Of a DNA stretch of 64,000 bases, positions 1 to 10,097 are shown in pieces (positions within the stretch are counted from its first letter, which is position 1; every line of letters starts with the position of its first letter). The notes below the pieces were generated by a model. The model did no database searches, was not told where the DNA came from, and saw only the letters and a program-made list of their open reading frames with translations. The stretch comes from Pedococcus sp031456495. Lineage in GTDB: Bacteria > Actinomycetota > Actinomycetes > Actinomycetales > Dermatophilaceae. Both the position numbers and the translations under genes were made by a program. Location: the NCBI RefSeq assembly GCF_031456495.1, contig NZ_JAVDUW010000001.1:1974371-2038370 (forward strand). Reading direction: 5' to 3'.

Positions 1-291
1 GTGCAGCACCTCGCGCACGGTGAGCGCGTCCCAGGTGCCGAAGCCGTCGGGCATCCACCCGATCCGCGCGCGCACCTGCGCCGGCTGGGTCACCGGGTCG
101 AGCCCGTCGACGCGGATCGTCCCCTGGTCGGGGACGAGCAGCGTCGCCAGCATCAGCAGCAGCGTCGTCTTGCCGGAGCCGTTGGGTCCGATGAGTGCGG
201 TGACCTCCCCCGGGCGTGCGGTGAGGCTGATGCTGTCGACCGCGAGGACGTCGCCGAACGCGCGACGCACCCCCTCCACCTCGAGAGTCAT
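1..291 (-). CDS. ABC transporter ATP-binding protein, N-terminal part (runs off left edge)
   Basis: Reading leftward from an ATG at 291, 97 codons are open to the window edge. The product begins MTLEVEGVRRAFGD and carries a Walker A motif GPNGSGKTT about 40 residues in, followed by the usual Q-loop region. This is the nucleotide-binding subunit of an ABC transporter that hydrolyses ATP at the membrane. The signature motif and Walker B lie outside the window, so substrate and direction are unknown. It is divergent from lysC, with a 219-base gap between them. Confidence 0.9.
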   Translation of the reverse strand, partial: MTLEVEGVRRAFGDVLAVDSISLTARPGEVTALIGPNGSGKTTLLLMLATLLVPDQGTIRVDGLDPVTQPAQVRARIGWMPDGFGTWDALTVREVLH

Positions 292-510
292 GCGCGCAGG
301 CTAGTGGCGGCGTGCTCTCCCGCCCTGCGTTTTCCTACTCATCTGCGGCTTCCGGGCGGCGGGCGCCGCGGCCCACACCGAGCGGGCGCCGCCCGCGGGA
401 ACCCACGCCACGAGGCCGGCCGTCCGGCATACGGCACCCGCGTCTCGCCTGCCGAGCCACCGTTAGACTGTCCGCGCCGCAGCCACCGCACCACACTGGG
501 GAGTCCCACC
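292..510. promoter_or_regulatory. Divergent intergenic region upstream of lysC
   Basis: A 219-base gap between the leftward ABC ATPase and lysC must hold promoters for both. A TAGACT hexamer at 464-469 resembles a -10 box for lysC, but I see no convincing -35 at the right distance. One copy of the window-wide octamer CGGCATAC lies at 425-432. I recognise no riboswitch. Confidence 0.3.
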
Positions 511-1778
<1,268 letters not shown>

Positions 1779-1782
<4 letters not shown>

Positions 1783-2870
1783 CCTCACTCGCCTCCCGGT
1801 CCACCCGGCCGACGCTCGCCCTCGTGGGCGCCACCGGTGCGGTCGGGCAGGTGACCCGGCAGGTGCTCGCGATGCGGGCCGACATCTGGGGCGAGGTCCG
1901 GGCCGCTGCGGCGGCCGAGGACGCCGGTGCCGTCATCGACGTCATCGGCCGGGACGTCGTCGTGCAGGAGCTGACGCCCAAGTTCTTCGACGGCGTCGAC
2001 ATCGCCCTGGTCGACCTGCCCGCACCCGTCGCGGCCCAGTGGGCGCCGGTCGCCGCCGCGCGCGGTGCCGTGGTCATCGACAACAGCTCGGCCCTTCGCG
2101 GTGACCCCGACATCCCGCTCGTCGTGCCCGAGGTCAACCCGGCGCAGGTGCGCCACCGGCCCAAGGGCATCATCGCCAACCCCGGCGCGACGACCCTGAC
2201 CATGGTCGGTGCGCTCAGCGTCCTGCACTCGGAGTGGGAGCTCACCGAGCTGGTCGTGTCCTCCTACCAGGCCGCGTCCGGCGCCGGCCGGGTCGGCATG
2301 GCCCGGCTCTACGACGAGCTCGAGGTCGTGGCGGGCCACCGCGAGCTGGGCCACCAGCCGGGTGACGTCCGCCGCCTCATCGAGCACGAGCTGGGGTCCG
2401 ACTCGCCCTTCCCGGCGCCACTGGCCCTCAACGTCGTGCCGTGGATCGGCCGCGCGGCCGAGGACGGCTGGACGACCGAGGAGCTCAAGATCCGCAACGA
2501 GACCCGCAAGGTCCTCGGACTGCCCGACCTGCGGGTCGCGGCCACCTGCGTCCGGGTGCCGGTCGTCACGACGCACTCGGTCGCGGTGCACGCGACGTTC
2601 GCCCGGCGGGTCGACGTCGACCGGGCGCGCCAGGCGCTCGTCGAGGCGCCGGCGGTCGTGGTGCTCGACGACCCGGAGTCGATGGAGTTCCCCACCCCGT
2701 CCGACACCGTCGGCTCGGACCCGCGCTTCGCCGGGCGGCTCCGGCAGGCGCAGGACTTCCCGCACACCCTCGACTTCTTCATCTGCGGCGACAACCTGCG
2801 CAAGGGTGCGGCGCTCAACATGGTGCAGGTCGCCGAGCTGGTGGCCGAGGACCTGGCCGTCGTGGCCTGA
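1779..2870 (+). CDS. asd: Aspartate-semialdehyde dehydrogenase homologue lacking the catalytic cysteine
   Basis: The family reduces aspartyl-4-phosphate to aspartate semialdehyde with NADPH. The 363-aa product starts with the Rossmann motif GATGAVG (residues 17-23) and keeps SSYQAASGAGR (the catalytic Gln) and TTHSVAVHA (the catalytic His), as in actinobacterial Asd proteins next to lysC. The active-site motif, normally NPNCTT, reads NPGATT, so residue 137 is Ala (GCG at 2187-2189) in place of Cys and residue 136 is Gly. A true thioacyl intermediate could not form. It overlaps lysC by 4 bases. It may be a degenerate paralogue, with a canonical asd elsewhere, or have a non-dehydrogenase role. 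Confidence 0.85.
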
Positions 2871-2874
2871 GTCG

Positions 2875-3357
2875 TCAGCGGCGTACGGACGCCGTGACCC
2901 CGGCGTCGCCCGTGCCGACGGTGAGGGTGCCCTCGGCCGGGAGGTCGACGGCCGCGCAGCCGTCCAGCAGGTCGACCTGGCCGGCCGGGTACAGCAGGCA
3001 CAGCACGCGGCGGCCGGTGGTGCGCAGCAGGAACTGCCCCTTGTCGTCGACGGTGACCAGGGTCCCCCCGGCCCGGCCGACGCCCTCGTGCAGGACCCGC
3101 CCGGAGACGTAGCCCAGCTGGTCGTCCGGCGGGGTGTCGAGGCCGGAGCCGGAGAGGTAGTCGCGGAGCTGGTCGTCCGTGAGCACCGCGACCCAGCCGC
3201 CCGGGACGGCCGCCCCCGTGCGGCCCTTGGCGACGGTGACGACCCGGCCCTGCAGGCCGTCGGGGCCACCGCACGCGGTCGTGGAGGCGGTGGCGACCAG
3301 CGCCAGGACGGCCGCGGCGCCGGTGGTGACGAGCCTGGGGCGGGACCGGGCGGACAT
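2875..3357 (-). CDS. Small lipoprotein of unknown function
   Basis: A 160-aa product starts at an ATG (3357) with MSARSRPRLV, a hydrophobic stretch and a lipobox ending in TTACGG, so Cys is the likely lipidated residue near position 29. The mature part is about 130 residues, rich in Gly, Val and Asp, with no domain I recognise; its beta-rich pattern (GRVVTV, GWVAVL, GTLVTV) suggests a small all-beta fold. It converges with asd, with only 4 bases between the stops. Function unknown. Confidence 0.7.
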   Translation of the reverse strand: MSARSRPRLVTTGAAAVLALVATASTTACGGPDGLQGRVVTVAKGRTGAAVPGGWVAVLTDDQLRDYLSGSGLDTPPDDQLGYVSGRVLHEGVGRAGGTLVTVDDKGQFLLRTTGRRVLCLLYPAGQVDLLDGCAAVDLPAEGTLTVGTGDAGVTASVRR

Positions 3358-3463
3358 GGGCAGACAGCATGGCAGGCCGGGTGTCCACGTCGTGGAAGCC
3401 GGGCCCTTCGTCACGGGTCGGTGACGAAAACCCGGCCTAGCGTGTCGCTTGACACGGTACGGA

Positions 3464-3487
3464 TGTGACAGGTGTGACCATTGTGAC
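3464..3487. repeat. Three 9-bp direct repeats TGTGACNNN upstream of the LytR_C gene
   Basis: TGTGAC occurs at 3464, 3473 and 3482, exactly 9 bp apart, 53-76 bases before the ATG at 3540. A TTGACA hexamer sits just upstream at 3449-3454, but no good -10 follows at 17 bp. Position and regular spacing fit an operator array; the binding protein is unknown. Confidence 0.4.
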
Positions 3488-3539
3488 TCGAGACGCAGAG
3501 ACCGGCGGCCGCTTCGCCGCAGCAGAGCCAGGGGGAGAC

Positions 3540-4421
3540 ATGTCGGACGAGGACCGCACCGCCGTCGACGACGACCGCACGGCCACGGAGGTCTGGCGCA
3601 AGCACCGGCTGCGCCAGATCCTGCTGTTCGTGACCGTGCCCGGGGTGCTCCTCGGCACCGCGAGCATCACCGCGGCATACTCCGCCGGCCTCATGACGCC
3701 CCCGAAGCCCAAGCCCGCCTGCACACCCCAGGTCGTCCCGGCGCCCGCCCGCGGGTCCTTCACCGTCAACGTCATGAACGCGACCGGCCGCTCCGGTGTC
3801 GCCGCCGAGGTGGCTGCCGGCTACGGGAAGCGCCAGTTCAAGGTCGGCGGCATCAGCAACGCCCCCGACTCCTGGTACGTCACCCAGCCCGCCGTCGTCC
3901 ACTACGGCCCCGCCGGGCTGGACCAGGCGCTGCTCGCGGCCCAGCAGATCCCCGGTGCCAAGCTCTTCGAGGACGTCAGGTCCGGCACGTCGGTCGACGT
4001 CGTGGTCGGCCTCGGCTACAAGGGCCTGGTCCCGCTGCCGCCGCGGCTCAAGCCGATCCCGTCCGAGGTGCCGGTCAACGTCTACAACACGACCTACAAG
4101 ACCGGCCTGGCCAAGGTCGTCGCGAACGAGCTCAAGGGCCGCGGCTTCAAGGTCAAGGACGTCTCTAACGACCCGCTGCGCACGATGCAGCTCGGCACGG
4201 CCGTCATCCGCTACGGCGAGCTCGGCGACCTCAACGCCGCGCTGCTGGCCGAGCACGTCCCCGGCGCCGAGCTCGTCAAGGACGCCCGCACGGACGCGTC
4301 CGTCGACGTGGTCATCGGCAACAAGTACACCGCGCTCGTCCCCGCGGCCGAGGTCCCGCCGCTCCCGCCGCGGCCCAAGGCCGTGACCCCCACCGTGGCC
4401 CGCCCCTGCAGCGACGGGTGA
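3540..4421 (+). CDS. Membrane-anchored protein with two LytR C-terminal (LytR_C) domains
   Basis: The 293-aa product has a short acidic cytoplasmic N-terminus, one transmembrane helix at about residues 28-50 (ILLFVTVPGVLLGTASITAA) and two extracytoplasmic repeats of the LytR_C fold: VNVMNATGRSGVAAEVA near 78 and VNVYNTTYKTGLAKVVA near 180. LytR_C domains occur in envelope-integrity proteins and at the end of LytR-CpsA-Psr ligases, so a cell-wall role is likely but not proven. The ATG at 3540 is chosen over 3465 because AGGGGGAG lies directly before it. There is no catalytic domain. Confidence 0.8.
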   Translation: MSDEDRTAVDDDRTATEVWRKHRLRQILLFVTVPGVLLGTASITAAYSAGLMTPPKPKPACTPQVVPAPARGSFTVNVMNATGRSGVAAEVAAGYGKRQFKVGGISNAPDSWYVTQPAVVHYGPAGLDQALLAAQQIPGAKLFEDVRSGTSVDVVVGLGYKGLVPLPPRLKPIPSEVPVNVYNTTYKTGLAKVVANELKGRGFKVKDVSNDPLRTMQLGTAVIRYGELGDLNAALLAEHVPGAELVKDARTDASVDVVIGNKYTALVPAAEVPPLPPRPKAVTPTVARPCSDG

Positions 4422-4482
4422 GTCCGGCGCCGCCGGACCCGGCTTGGCCGGGCGGGGGTGCCCGGGGCACAGTGGTGTCCCG

Positions 4483-5409
4483 ATGCAGTCCCGACGCCGG
4501 TATGCCGTAGCCCCCGCCTGCCTCGCCGTGGCCCTCGTGGCCGGGTGCGGCGGGTCACCCGACCGCTCCGCCGTCGCGGCGACGACCCCCTCGGCGTCCG
4601 CCCCGTCCTCGTCCTCGACGAGCGCGCCCGCGACCACGCGGTCCACCACGACGACCACGACGTCGGCGGCCCCGACGACGCGGACGTCGCCCCCACCGCG
4701 TCCGTCAACGACCACCAGGGGGCCGGCCGCCTCCGCGGCGACGCTGCCACCCGTGCCCCGGGCCGGCGCCGAGCCCACGGTCCGGTTCCCGCGCAACGAG
4801 CCCGCGGTCGGCACCGGCGCGAACGCGACCATCAGCCCGGTCCCGGACTCGGTGTGGGCCCGGATGGTGGGGTACTCGTGGACGGCCGGGTGCCCGGTCG
4901 GGCGCTCGCAGCTGCGCTACGTGCGGGTCAACTTCTGGGGGTTCGACGGCAAGCGGTCGCGCGGCGCCGTGGTCGTCAACGCGAGCATTGCCGACGCCGC
5001 GGCGGCCGGCTTCACCCGGCTGTACGACCTGCGGTTCCGGACCCGGCAGATGCGGCCCATGGACTCGGGCTGGGGCAGGAATCCCAAGGGGCCCGGGGCC
5101 GACGACTACGCGGCCATGCGGGCCGACAACACCTCCGCCTTCAACTGCCGCTACGTCGGCGGGCAGGAGGCCTCGAAGGTGTACAGCAAGCACGCCTACG
5201 GCACGGCGATCGACGTCAACGACTTCGAGAACCCCTACGTCGACAGCGACGGCACCGTTTACCCGGGCACCTACTGGCTGCACCGCCGCGGCCCGGCGCC
5301 CGGAGTCTTCTCCTCCAGCGGGAGCGCCGCGGTGCGCGCGTTCACCAGCCAGGGCCTGCGCTGGGGCGGCCTGTGGTCCCAGCCCGACTACCAGCACTTC
5401 GACCGGTGA
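4483..5409 (+). CDS. Lipoprotein with M15-family peptidase (D-Ala-D-Ala carboxypeptidase/CwlK-like) domain
   Basis: A 308-aa exported lipoprotein with lipobox LVAGCGG (Cys near 22). A long Ser/Thr/Pro linker (about 30-85) spans the wall, then comes a peptidase_M15 domain. Zinc ligands and catalytic residues are visible in SKHAYGTAID (His237, Asp244) and near the end in QPDYQHFD (His305). Such enzymes cut peptidoglycan cross-bridges or stem peptides. The stop overlaps the GTG of the following L,D-transpeptidase gene (GTGA), so the two wall enzymes are probably made together. The exact bond cut cannot be told from sequence. Confidence 0.85.
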   Translation: MQSRRRYAVAPACLAVALVAGCGGSPDRSAVAATTPSASAPSSSSTSAPATTRSTTTTTTSAAPTTRTSPPPRPSTTTRGPAASAATLPPVPRAGAEPTVRFPRNEPAVGTGANATISPVPDSVWARMVGYSWTAGCPVGRSQLRYVRVNFWGFDGKRSRGAVVVNASIADAAAAGFTRLYDLRFRTRQMRPMDSGWGRNPKGPGADDYAAMRADNTSAFNCRYVGGQEASKVYSKHAYGTAIDVNDFENPYVDSDGTVYPGTYWLHRRGPAPGVFSSSGSAAVRAFTSQGLRWGGLWSQPDYQHFDR

Positions 5410-6275
5410 ACCGCCGTCCCCGGCCGTCCCGGCTCGCACCGTCCCTGTCGGCGCGCAGGCGGCCCGCGCTCGCCGTCGCCGCCGCGGCCCTGGTGGTGCT
5501 CACCGGCTGTGGTGGCGGGGCCCCGTCCGCCTCCCCCACGCGCACGGGCTCCAGCACCTCGACGACGACACCCGCGACCACGACCTCCACCACGACGGCG
5601 CCGACGACGACCACCACCCGGCCGCCGGCCCCGAAGCCGACCCGGACCACCCCCACGAAGCGCCCGACCCCGACGGCCACCCCCTCGCGCACGGCCTCCG
5701 CGACGACCTCGTACCGCCCGCGCTGCAGCGTGCCGTCCGGTGTCACGGCCACGCAGGTGGTCCTGGTCAAGGGCTCCGGCTCCTCCGCCATGGTTCGCGC
5801 CTGCCGCCGGGTGTCGGGCGCCTACCGGCTCGAGCTCGGCCCCTACTACGGCCACGTCGGGCTGAACGGCGTCACCTGGTCCAAGCGGGAGGGCGACCTG
5901 AAGACCCCCGCAGGCACGTTCCCGCTGCGCGGCGGCTTCGGTGTCCAAGGCAACCCTGGCCTCGCGCAGGGCTGGTTCCGGGTGGACGCGAACGACGTCT
6001 GGGTCGACGACCCGGCCTCCAGCCTCTACAACACCCACCAGCGCAAGCCCGCGAACGGCCGCTGGTCCTCGGCCGAGCCGCTGCTTCAGGTCCCGGCGTA
6101 CGACTACGCGCAGGTGGTCGGCTACAACGAGGCCCGCGTGCCCGGCAAGGGGTCCGCGATCTTCTTCCACGTGGACAAGGGCCGCGGCACCGCCGGCTGC
6201 ATCTCGCTGCCCACGGCCTCCCTGCTCGCAGTGTTCCGCTGGGAGCGCCCCGGCGCCGTCATGTCGATCAGCTGA
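5406..6275 (+). CDS. Lipoprotein with L,D-transpeptidase (YkuD-type) domain
   Basis: A 289-aa lipoprotein (VLTGCGGG lipobox) with a Thr/Pro-rich linker up to about residue 95, followed by a YkuD-like catalytic domain. The active-site region reads FFHVDKG...GTAGCISLP with His255 and Cys265, matching the His-Cys pair of L,D-transpeptidases, although the canonical SHGC is here AGC. These enzymes make 3-3 cross-links in peptidoglycan or attach proteins to it. Translationally coupled to the upstream M15 peptidase, with which it shares its lipobox-plus-linker architecture. Confidence 0.85.
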   Translation: MNRRPRPSRLAPSLSARRRPALAVAAAALVVLTGCGGGAPSASPTRTGSSTSTTTPATTTSTTTAPTTTTTRPPAPKPTRTTPTKRPTPTATPSRTASATTSYRPRCSVPSGVTATQVVLVKGSGSSAMVRACRRVSGAYRLELGPYYGHVGLNGVTWSKREGDLKTPAGTFPLRGGFGVQGNPGLAQGWFRVDANDVWVDDPASSLYNTHQRKPANGRWSSAEPLLQVPAYDYAQVVGYNEARVPGKGSAIFFHVDKGRGTAGCISLPTASLLAVFRWERPGAVMSIS

Positions 6276-6356
6276 CCCGGGCCGGCGGGCGCCGAGGTCT
6301 GCGACGCACCCCGGACGGCTCTGGTCGTCGGGACGGCGAGTTGGCAGAGTGAGGGC

Positions 6357-7559
6357 ATGACCGACGTGCGCACTGTCGCCATGCTCACCGCGGGCGGCCT
6401 CGCCCCCTGCCTCTCGTCCGCCGTGGGCGGCCTCATCGAGCGGTACACCGAGGTCGCGCCCGACGTGCGGATCCTGGCCTACCGCAACGGGTATGCCGGC
6501 CTGCTGACCGGCGACTCCGTCGAGGTCACCGACGAGGTGCGCAGGGCCGCCCACCGGCTGCACGCCTTCGGGGGCAGCCCCATCGGCAACAGCCGGGTCA
6601 AGCTCACCAACGTCGCGGACTGCGTCCGGCGCGGCCTGGTGAAGGAGGGGCAGGACCCGCTCCAGGTCGCGGCCGAGCAGCTCACGGCCGACGGCGTCGA
6701 CGTCCTGCACACCATCGGCGGTGACGACACCAACGGCACGGCGGCCGACCTCGCGGCATACCTGCGCGAGCACGGGCACACGCTCACGGTGGTGGGCCTG
6801 CCGAAGACGATCGACAACGACGTCGTCCCGATCCGGCAGTCGCTCGGCGCGTGGACGGCGGCCGAGCAGGGCGCGATCTACGCGCGCAACATCGTCGCCG
6901 AGCACTCCTCGAACCCCCGCATGCTCGTCGTCCACGAGGTCATGGGCCGCAACTGCGGCTGGCTGACCGCGGCCACCGCGCTGGAGCACCACCGCTGGGT
7001 GCAGGGCGCCGAGTTCGCCGGGTGGCTGGAGAACTCGCCCGAGCGCTGGGACGTGCACGGGGTCTACGTGCCCGAGCGGCCGTTCGACATCGCCGAGGAG
7101 GCCAGCCGGCTGCGAGGGCTCATGGAGCGGGCCGACGGCGTCAACCTGTTCGTCTCGGAGGGTGCCGGCGTCGCCGAGATCGTCGCGTCGATGGAGCAGG
7201 CCGGCGAGGACGTGCCCCGCGACCCGTTCGGCCACGTGCGGCTCGACGACATCAACCCCGGCGCGTGGTTCGCCAAGCAGTTCGCCGAGCAGCTCGGCGC
7301 CGACAAGGTGCTGGTGCAGAAGAGTGGCTACTTCGCGCGGTCGGCCGCCCCCAACGCGGCCGACCTCGAGCTCATCCGCCGGTGCACGACGTATGCCGTG
7401 GACGCGGCCCTGCGGGGCGAGTCCGGTGTCGTGGGGCAGGACGAGGAGCGGGGCGACGAGCTGCGCGCGATCGAGTTCGAGCGGATCAAGGGCGGCAAGG
7501 CCTTCGACCCCTCGGTCGAGTGGTTCGCCGGGCTGCTGCAGGACATCGGACAGGCCTAG
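6357..7559 (+). CDS. pfp: Pyrophosphate-dependent 6-phosphofructokinase
   Basis: Interconverts fructose 6-phosphate and fructose 1,6-bisphosphate in the cytoplasm. The 400-aa product has GGDDT at 121-125; the second Asp is the known discriminator that blocks ATP and favours PPi. It also has PKTIDND at 149-155, whose Lys is the second PPi signature. Length fits the actinobacterial clade of PPi-PFKs. It stands alone, about 80 bases after the wall genes. PPi use makes the step reversible, so it may serve both glycolysis and gluconeogenesis. The ATG at 6357 lies after a GAGGGC stretch. Confidence 0.93.
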   Translation: MTDVRTVAMLTAGGLAPCLSSAVGGLIERYTEVAPDVRILAYRNGYAGLLTGDSVEVTDEVRRAAHRLHAFGGSPIGNSRVKLTNVADCVRRGLVKEGQDPLQVAAEQLTADGVDVLHTIGGDDTNGTAADLAAYLREHGHTLTVVGLPKTIDNDVVPIRQSLGAWTAAEQGAIYARNIVAEHSSNPRMLVVHEVMGRNCGWLTAATALEHHRWVQGAEFAGWLENSPERWDVHGVYVPERPFDIAEEASRLRGLMERADGVNLFVSEGAGVAEIVASMEQAGEDVPRDPFGHVRLDDINPGAWFAKQFAEQLGADKVLVQKSGYFARSAAPNAADLELIRRCTTYAVDAALRGESGVVGQDEERGDELRAIEFERIKGGKAFDPSVEWFAGLLQDIGQA

Positions 7560-7587
7560 GTGTGCGTGGGCCCAGGCTCGAATGACT

Positions 7588-7662
7588 GTTCGTGGACCTG
7601 ACGCCACGAACGGTCGTCCCGGGGGGTCGTTCGCGACCGTTCGTGGACCTGGGGCCACGAAC
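7588..7662. repeat. Two intergenic hairpins GTTCGTGG-N8-CCACGAAC, period 51 bp
   Basis: Perfect 8-bp inverted arms at 7588-7611 and 7639-7662 with loops ACCTGACG and ACCTGGGG. The second extends to 10-bp arms (7637-7664). They lie between pfp and the MarR gene. Related cores recur at 29154-29248 (also 51-bp period) and 33426-33463, so this is a small dispersed REP-like family. Confidence 0.65.
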
Positions 7663-7690
7663 GGCACCCGCCCAGAAACTCAGGTGGTCG

Positions 7691-8107
7691 GTGGTCGGCG
7701 GCGGGTGCCTGCCGGCTCAGGGCGTGGCGTCCACGGCGGGCAGCCGCTTCCGGTCCGAGCGCATCGAGGGTGACCTCGGCGAGGTGGCCCTGTCGGTGCT
7801 CGCCCGCATCGAGAAGTACGGACCGCACACGCTCACCGCGCTGAGCCAGTACCACCGGGTGACACCGCCCTCGATGAGCCAGGCGGTCAACCGGCTCACC
7901 GGGGCCGGTCTCGCCGAGCGGGTCCCCGACCCCGACGACGGCCGGCGCGTCCTCATCGCCGCCACCGCGGAAGGGGCCCGGGTGTCCCGCGAGGCCCGCG
8001 CCCGCCGCAACGCGTGGCTGCAGGCGTGCCTCGACGACCTCCCCGAGTCCGACCGGAAGGTCCTCGCCCGGGCCGCCGAGCTGCTGACCGCCATGGCCGA
8101 CTCCTGA
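7691..8107 (+). CDS. MarR-family transcriptional regulator
   Basis: The frame encodes a winged helix-turn-helix: LSVLARIEKYGPHTLTALS, then the recognition helix PPSMSQAVNRLTGAGL, the wing DPDDGRRVLIAATAEG and a C-terminal dimer helix ending ELLTAMADS. Members bind palindromic operators and often respond to phenolic or acyl ligands. The start is uncertain: the frame is open upstream through the hairpin repeats. GTG 7691 (after AGGTGG) and GTG 7724 are the plausible starts, giving 138 or 127 aa. It precedes an acyl-CoA synthetase that it may control. The N-terminal helix looks poorly conserved. Confidence 0.8.
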   Translation: MVGGGCLPAQGVASTAGSRFRSERIEGDLGEVALSVLARIEKYGPHTLTALSQYHRVTPPSMSQAVNRLTGAGLAERVPDPDDGRRVLIAATAEGARVSREARARRNAWLQACLDDLPESDRKVLARAAELLTAMADS

Positions 8108-8178
8108 CCACCGCCGGTCGCCGGTCGCGTGGGTGGCGAACCCTTGCGGAGGGCTCACCGGCGTAGCAGGGTCGGGCC

Positions 8179-9885
8179 ATGGCCCCCAGCACCGCCACCA
8201 CGGCATACCGCGCAGCCCGCGACCAGCTCGTCTCCCTCTCCGGCCGGCACGACGACGCGGTGCGCGAGTTCCGCTGGCCCGACGTGGGTGACCGGTTCAA
8301 CTGGGCGGTCGACTGGTTCGACGCCATGGCGCGAGGCAACGACTCCACGGCCCTGTGGATCGTCGAGGAGGACGGCAGCGAGCAGCGGCTCACCTTCGAC
8401 GAGCTCGCCTCGCGGTCCGACCAGGTGGCGGTCTGGCTCGCGGATCTCGGTGTGGCACAGGGCGACCGGGTGCTCCTGATGCTCGGCAACCAGGTCGAGC
8501 TCTGGGAGGCCATGCTCGCGGTCTTCAAGCTCGGGGCCGTCGTCATGCCGACGACTGCGGCCCTCGGGCCGCAGGACCTGCGCGACCGCGTCGACCGCGG
8601 CGGCGCCAAGGTGGTCGTGGCCAACGCCGCGGACGCGCCGAAGTTCGAGGAGGTGCCCGGGAGCTACCTGCGCGTGGTCGTGGGCGAGTCGCAGGGCTGG
8701 CACTCCTACGCCGATGCGTATGCCGTGCAGGGCCATCCGTTCGAGACGGCCACCGCGCCCTCGGACCCGCTGCTGCTCTACTTCACGTCCGGGACGACGA
8801 GCAAGCCCAAGCTGGTCGAGCACACGCAGGTGTCCTACCCCGTCGGGCACCTGTCGACGATGTACTGGATCGGCGTCCGCCCCGGCGACGTGCACCTGGC
8901 GATCAGCTCGCCCGGATGGGCCAAGCACGCGTGGTCCTGCTTCTTCGCGCCGTGGATCGCCGAGGCCACGATCTTCGTATACAACTACGCGCGGTTCGAC
9001 GCAGCGGCCCTGCTCGAACAGATCCGTCGGGCCGGTGTGACGACGTTCTGCGCCCCGCCGACGGTGTGGCGCATGCTGATCCAGGCCGACCTCGGCGGCG
9101 CGGAGGGAAAGGGCTCGCTGCGGGAGCTGCTGGCCGCGGGGGAGCCGCTCAACCCCGAGGTCATCACCCAGGTCGAGAAGGCGTGGGGCATCACGATCCG
9201 CGACGGGTACGGCCAGACCGAGACCACGCTGCAGGTCGGCAACATCGCCGGCGACCGGGTGAAGCCGGGGTCGATGGGGCGGCCGATGCCCGGCGTCCCG
9301 GTGGAGCTCGTGGACCCGCTGACGGGTGAGCGCGCGGACGAGGGCGAGATCGTCCTCGACCTGTCGCAGCACCCGGTCAACCTCATGACCGGCTACCTCG
9401 GCGACGAGGAGCGGCAGGCCGAGGCGATGGCGGGCGGTTTCTACCACACCGGCGACGTCGCCCAGCGGGACGAGGACGGCTACATCACCTACATCGGGCG
9501 GACCGACGACGTGTTCAAGGCCAGCGACTACAAGGTGTCGCCGTTCGAGCTGGAGTCGGTCCTCATCGAGCACCCTGCCGTGGCCGAGGCCGCCGTCGTC
9601 CCGGCCCCGGACCCCACGCGCCTGGCCGTGCCCAAGGCATACATCGCACTCGCGGCGGGGCACGCGGCCGACGCGGAGACGGCGAAGTCGATCCTGGCCC
9701 ACGCCCGCGCCAACCTCGCGCCGTACCTGCGCGTGCGCCGCATCGAGTTCTACGAGCTGCCCAAGACCATCTCGGGCAAGATCCGCCGGGTCGAGCTGCG
9801 CGACCGGGAGCAGCAGGCGTTCGACGGCGGGACGTCGCTGTCGGAGGAGTTCCGGGACGACCAGTTCCCCGAGCTGTTCCGCTGA
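8179..9885 (+). CDS. AMP-forming acyl-CoA synthetase (medium-chain/acetyl-CoA-synthetase-like)
   Basis: Activates a carboxylic acid to an acyl-adenylate and then an acyl-CoA. The 568-aa product has the AMP-binding P-loop YFTSGTTSKPK at 201-211, the aromatic-rich block MYWIGVRPGDVHL and DGYGQTETT of the A5 motif. The C-terminal domain carries the catalytic lysine in ISGKIRR (Lys534). The N-terminal FNWAVDWFDAMA segment resembles medium-chain acyl-CoA ligases, which accept C4-C10 or branched acids; exact substrate unknown. It follows the MarR gene by 71 bases on the same strand. Two codon pairs in it carry the GTATGCC/GGCATAC motif. Confidence 0.88.
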   Translation: MAPSTATTAYRAARDQLVSLSGRHDDAVREFRWPDVGDRFNWAVDWFDAMARGNDSTALWIVEEDGSEQRLTFDELASRSDQVAVWLADLGVAQGDRVLLMLGNQVELWEAMLAVFKLGAVVMPTTAALGPQDLRDRVDRGGAKVVVANAADAPKFEEVPGSYLRVVVGESQGWHSYADAYAVQGHPFETATAPSDPLLLYFTSGTTSKPKLVEHTQVSYPVGHLSTMYWIGVRPGDVHLAISSPGWAKHAWSCFFAPWIAEATIFVYNYARFDAAALLEQIRRAGVTTFCAPPTVWRMLIQADLGGAEGKGSLRELLAAGEPLNPEVITQVEKAWGITIRDGYGQTETTLQVGNIAGDRVKPGSMGRPMPGVPVELVDPLTGERADEGEIVLDLSQHPVNLMTGYLGDEERQAEAMAGGFYHTGDVAQRDEDGYITYIGRTDDVFKASDYKVSPFELESVLIEHPAVAEAAVVPAPDPTRLAVPKAYIALAAGHAADAETAKSILAHARANLAPYLRVRRIEFYELPKTISGKIRRVELRDREQQAFDGGTSLSEEFRDDQFPELFR

Positions 9886-10097
9886 CCCGGCGCCCTGTGG
9901 CCTGACGCAACTCGTTGCGGCGCAACGGTGTCCGTGAAATGCGCCGATAGCGGGCAAAAGGGCCGGCCCAGCGCGTGGTTGGGCGGACTGGGGCGCCGTT
10001 GACCCCTGTCACGCCGGTTCGGTCGCGGGTACCGTGAAGTGCGGTGGTTCCGCCAGGGCCGCCGACTGCACGACCGGGGCAAGCGGGCCGGGGGCAC

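Noticed and set aside
1..510. N-terminal extension of the aspartokinase frame to base 1
   Set aside because: The stretch overlaps the opposite-strand ABC ATPase and is unlike any aspartokinase; GTG 511 begins the conserved sequence.
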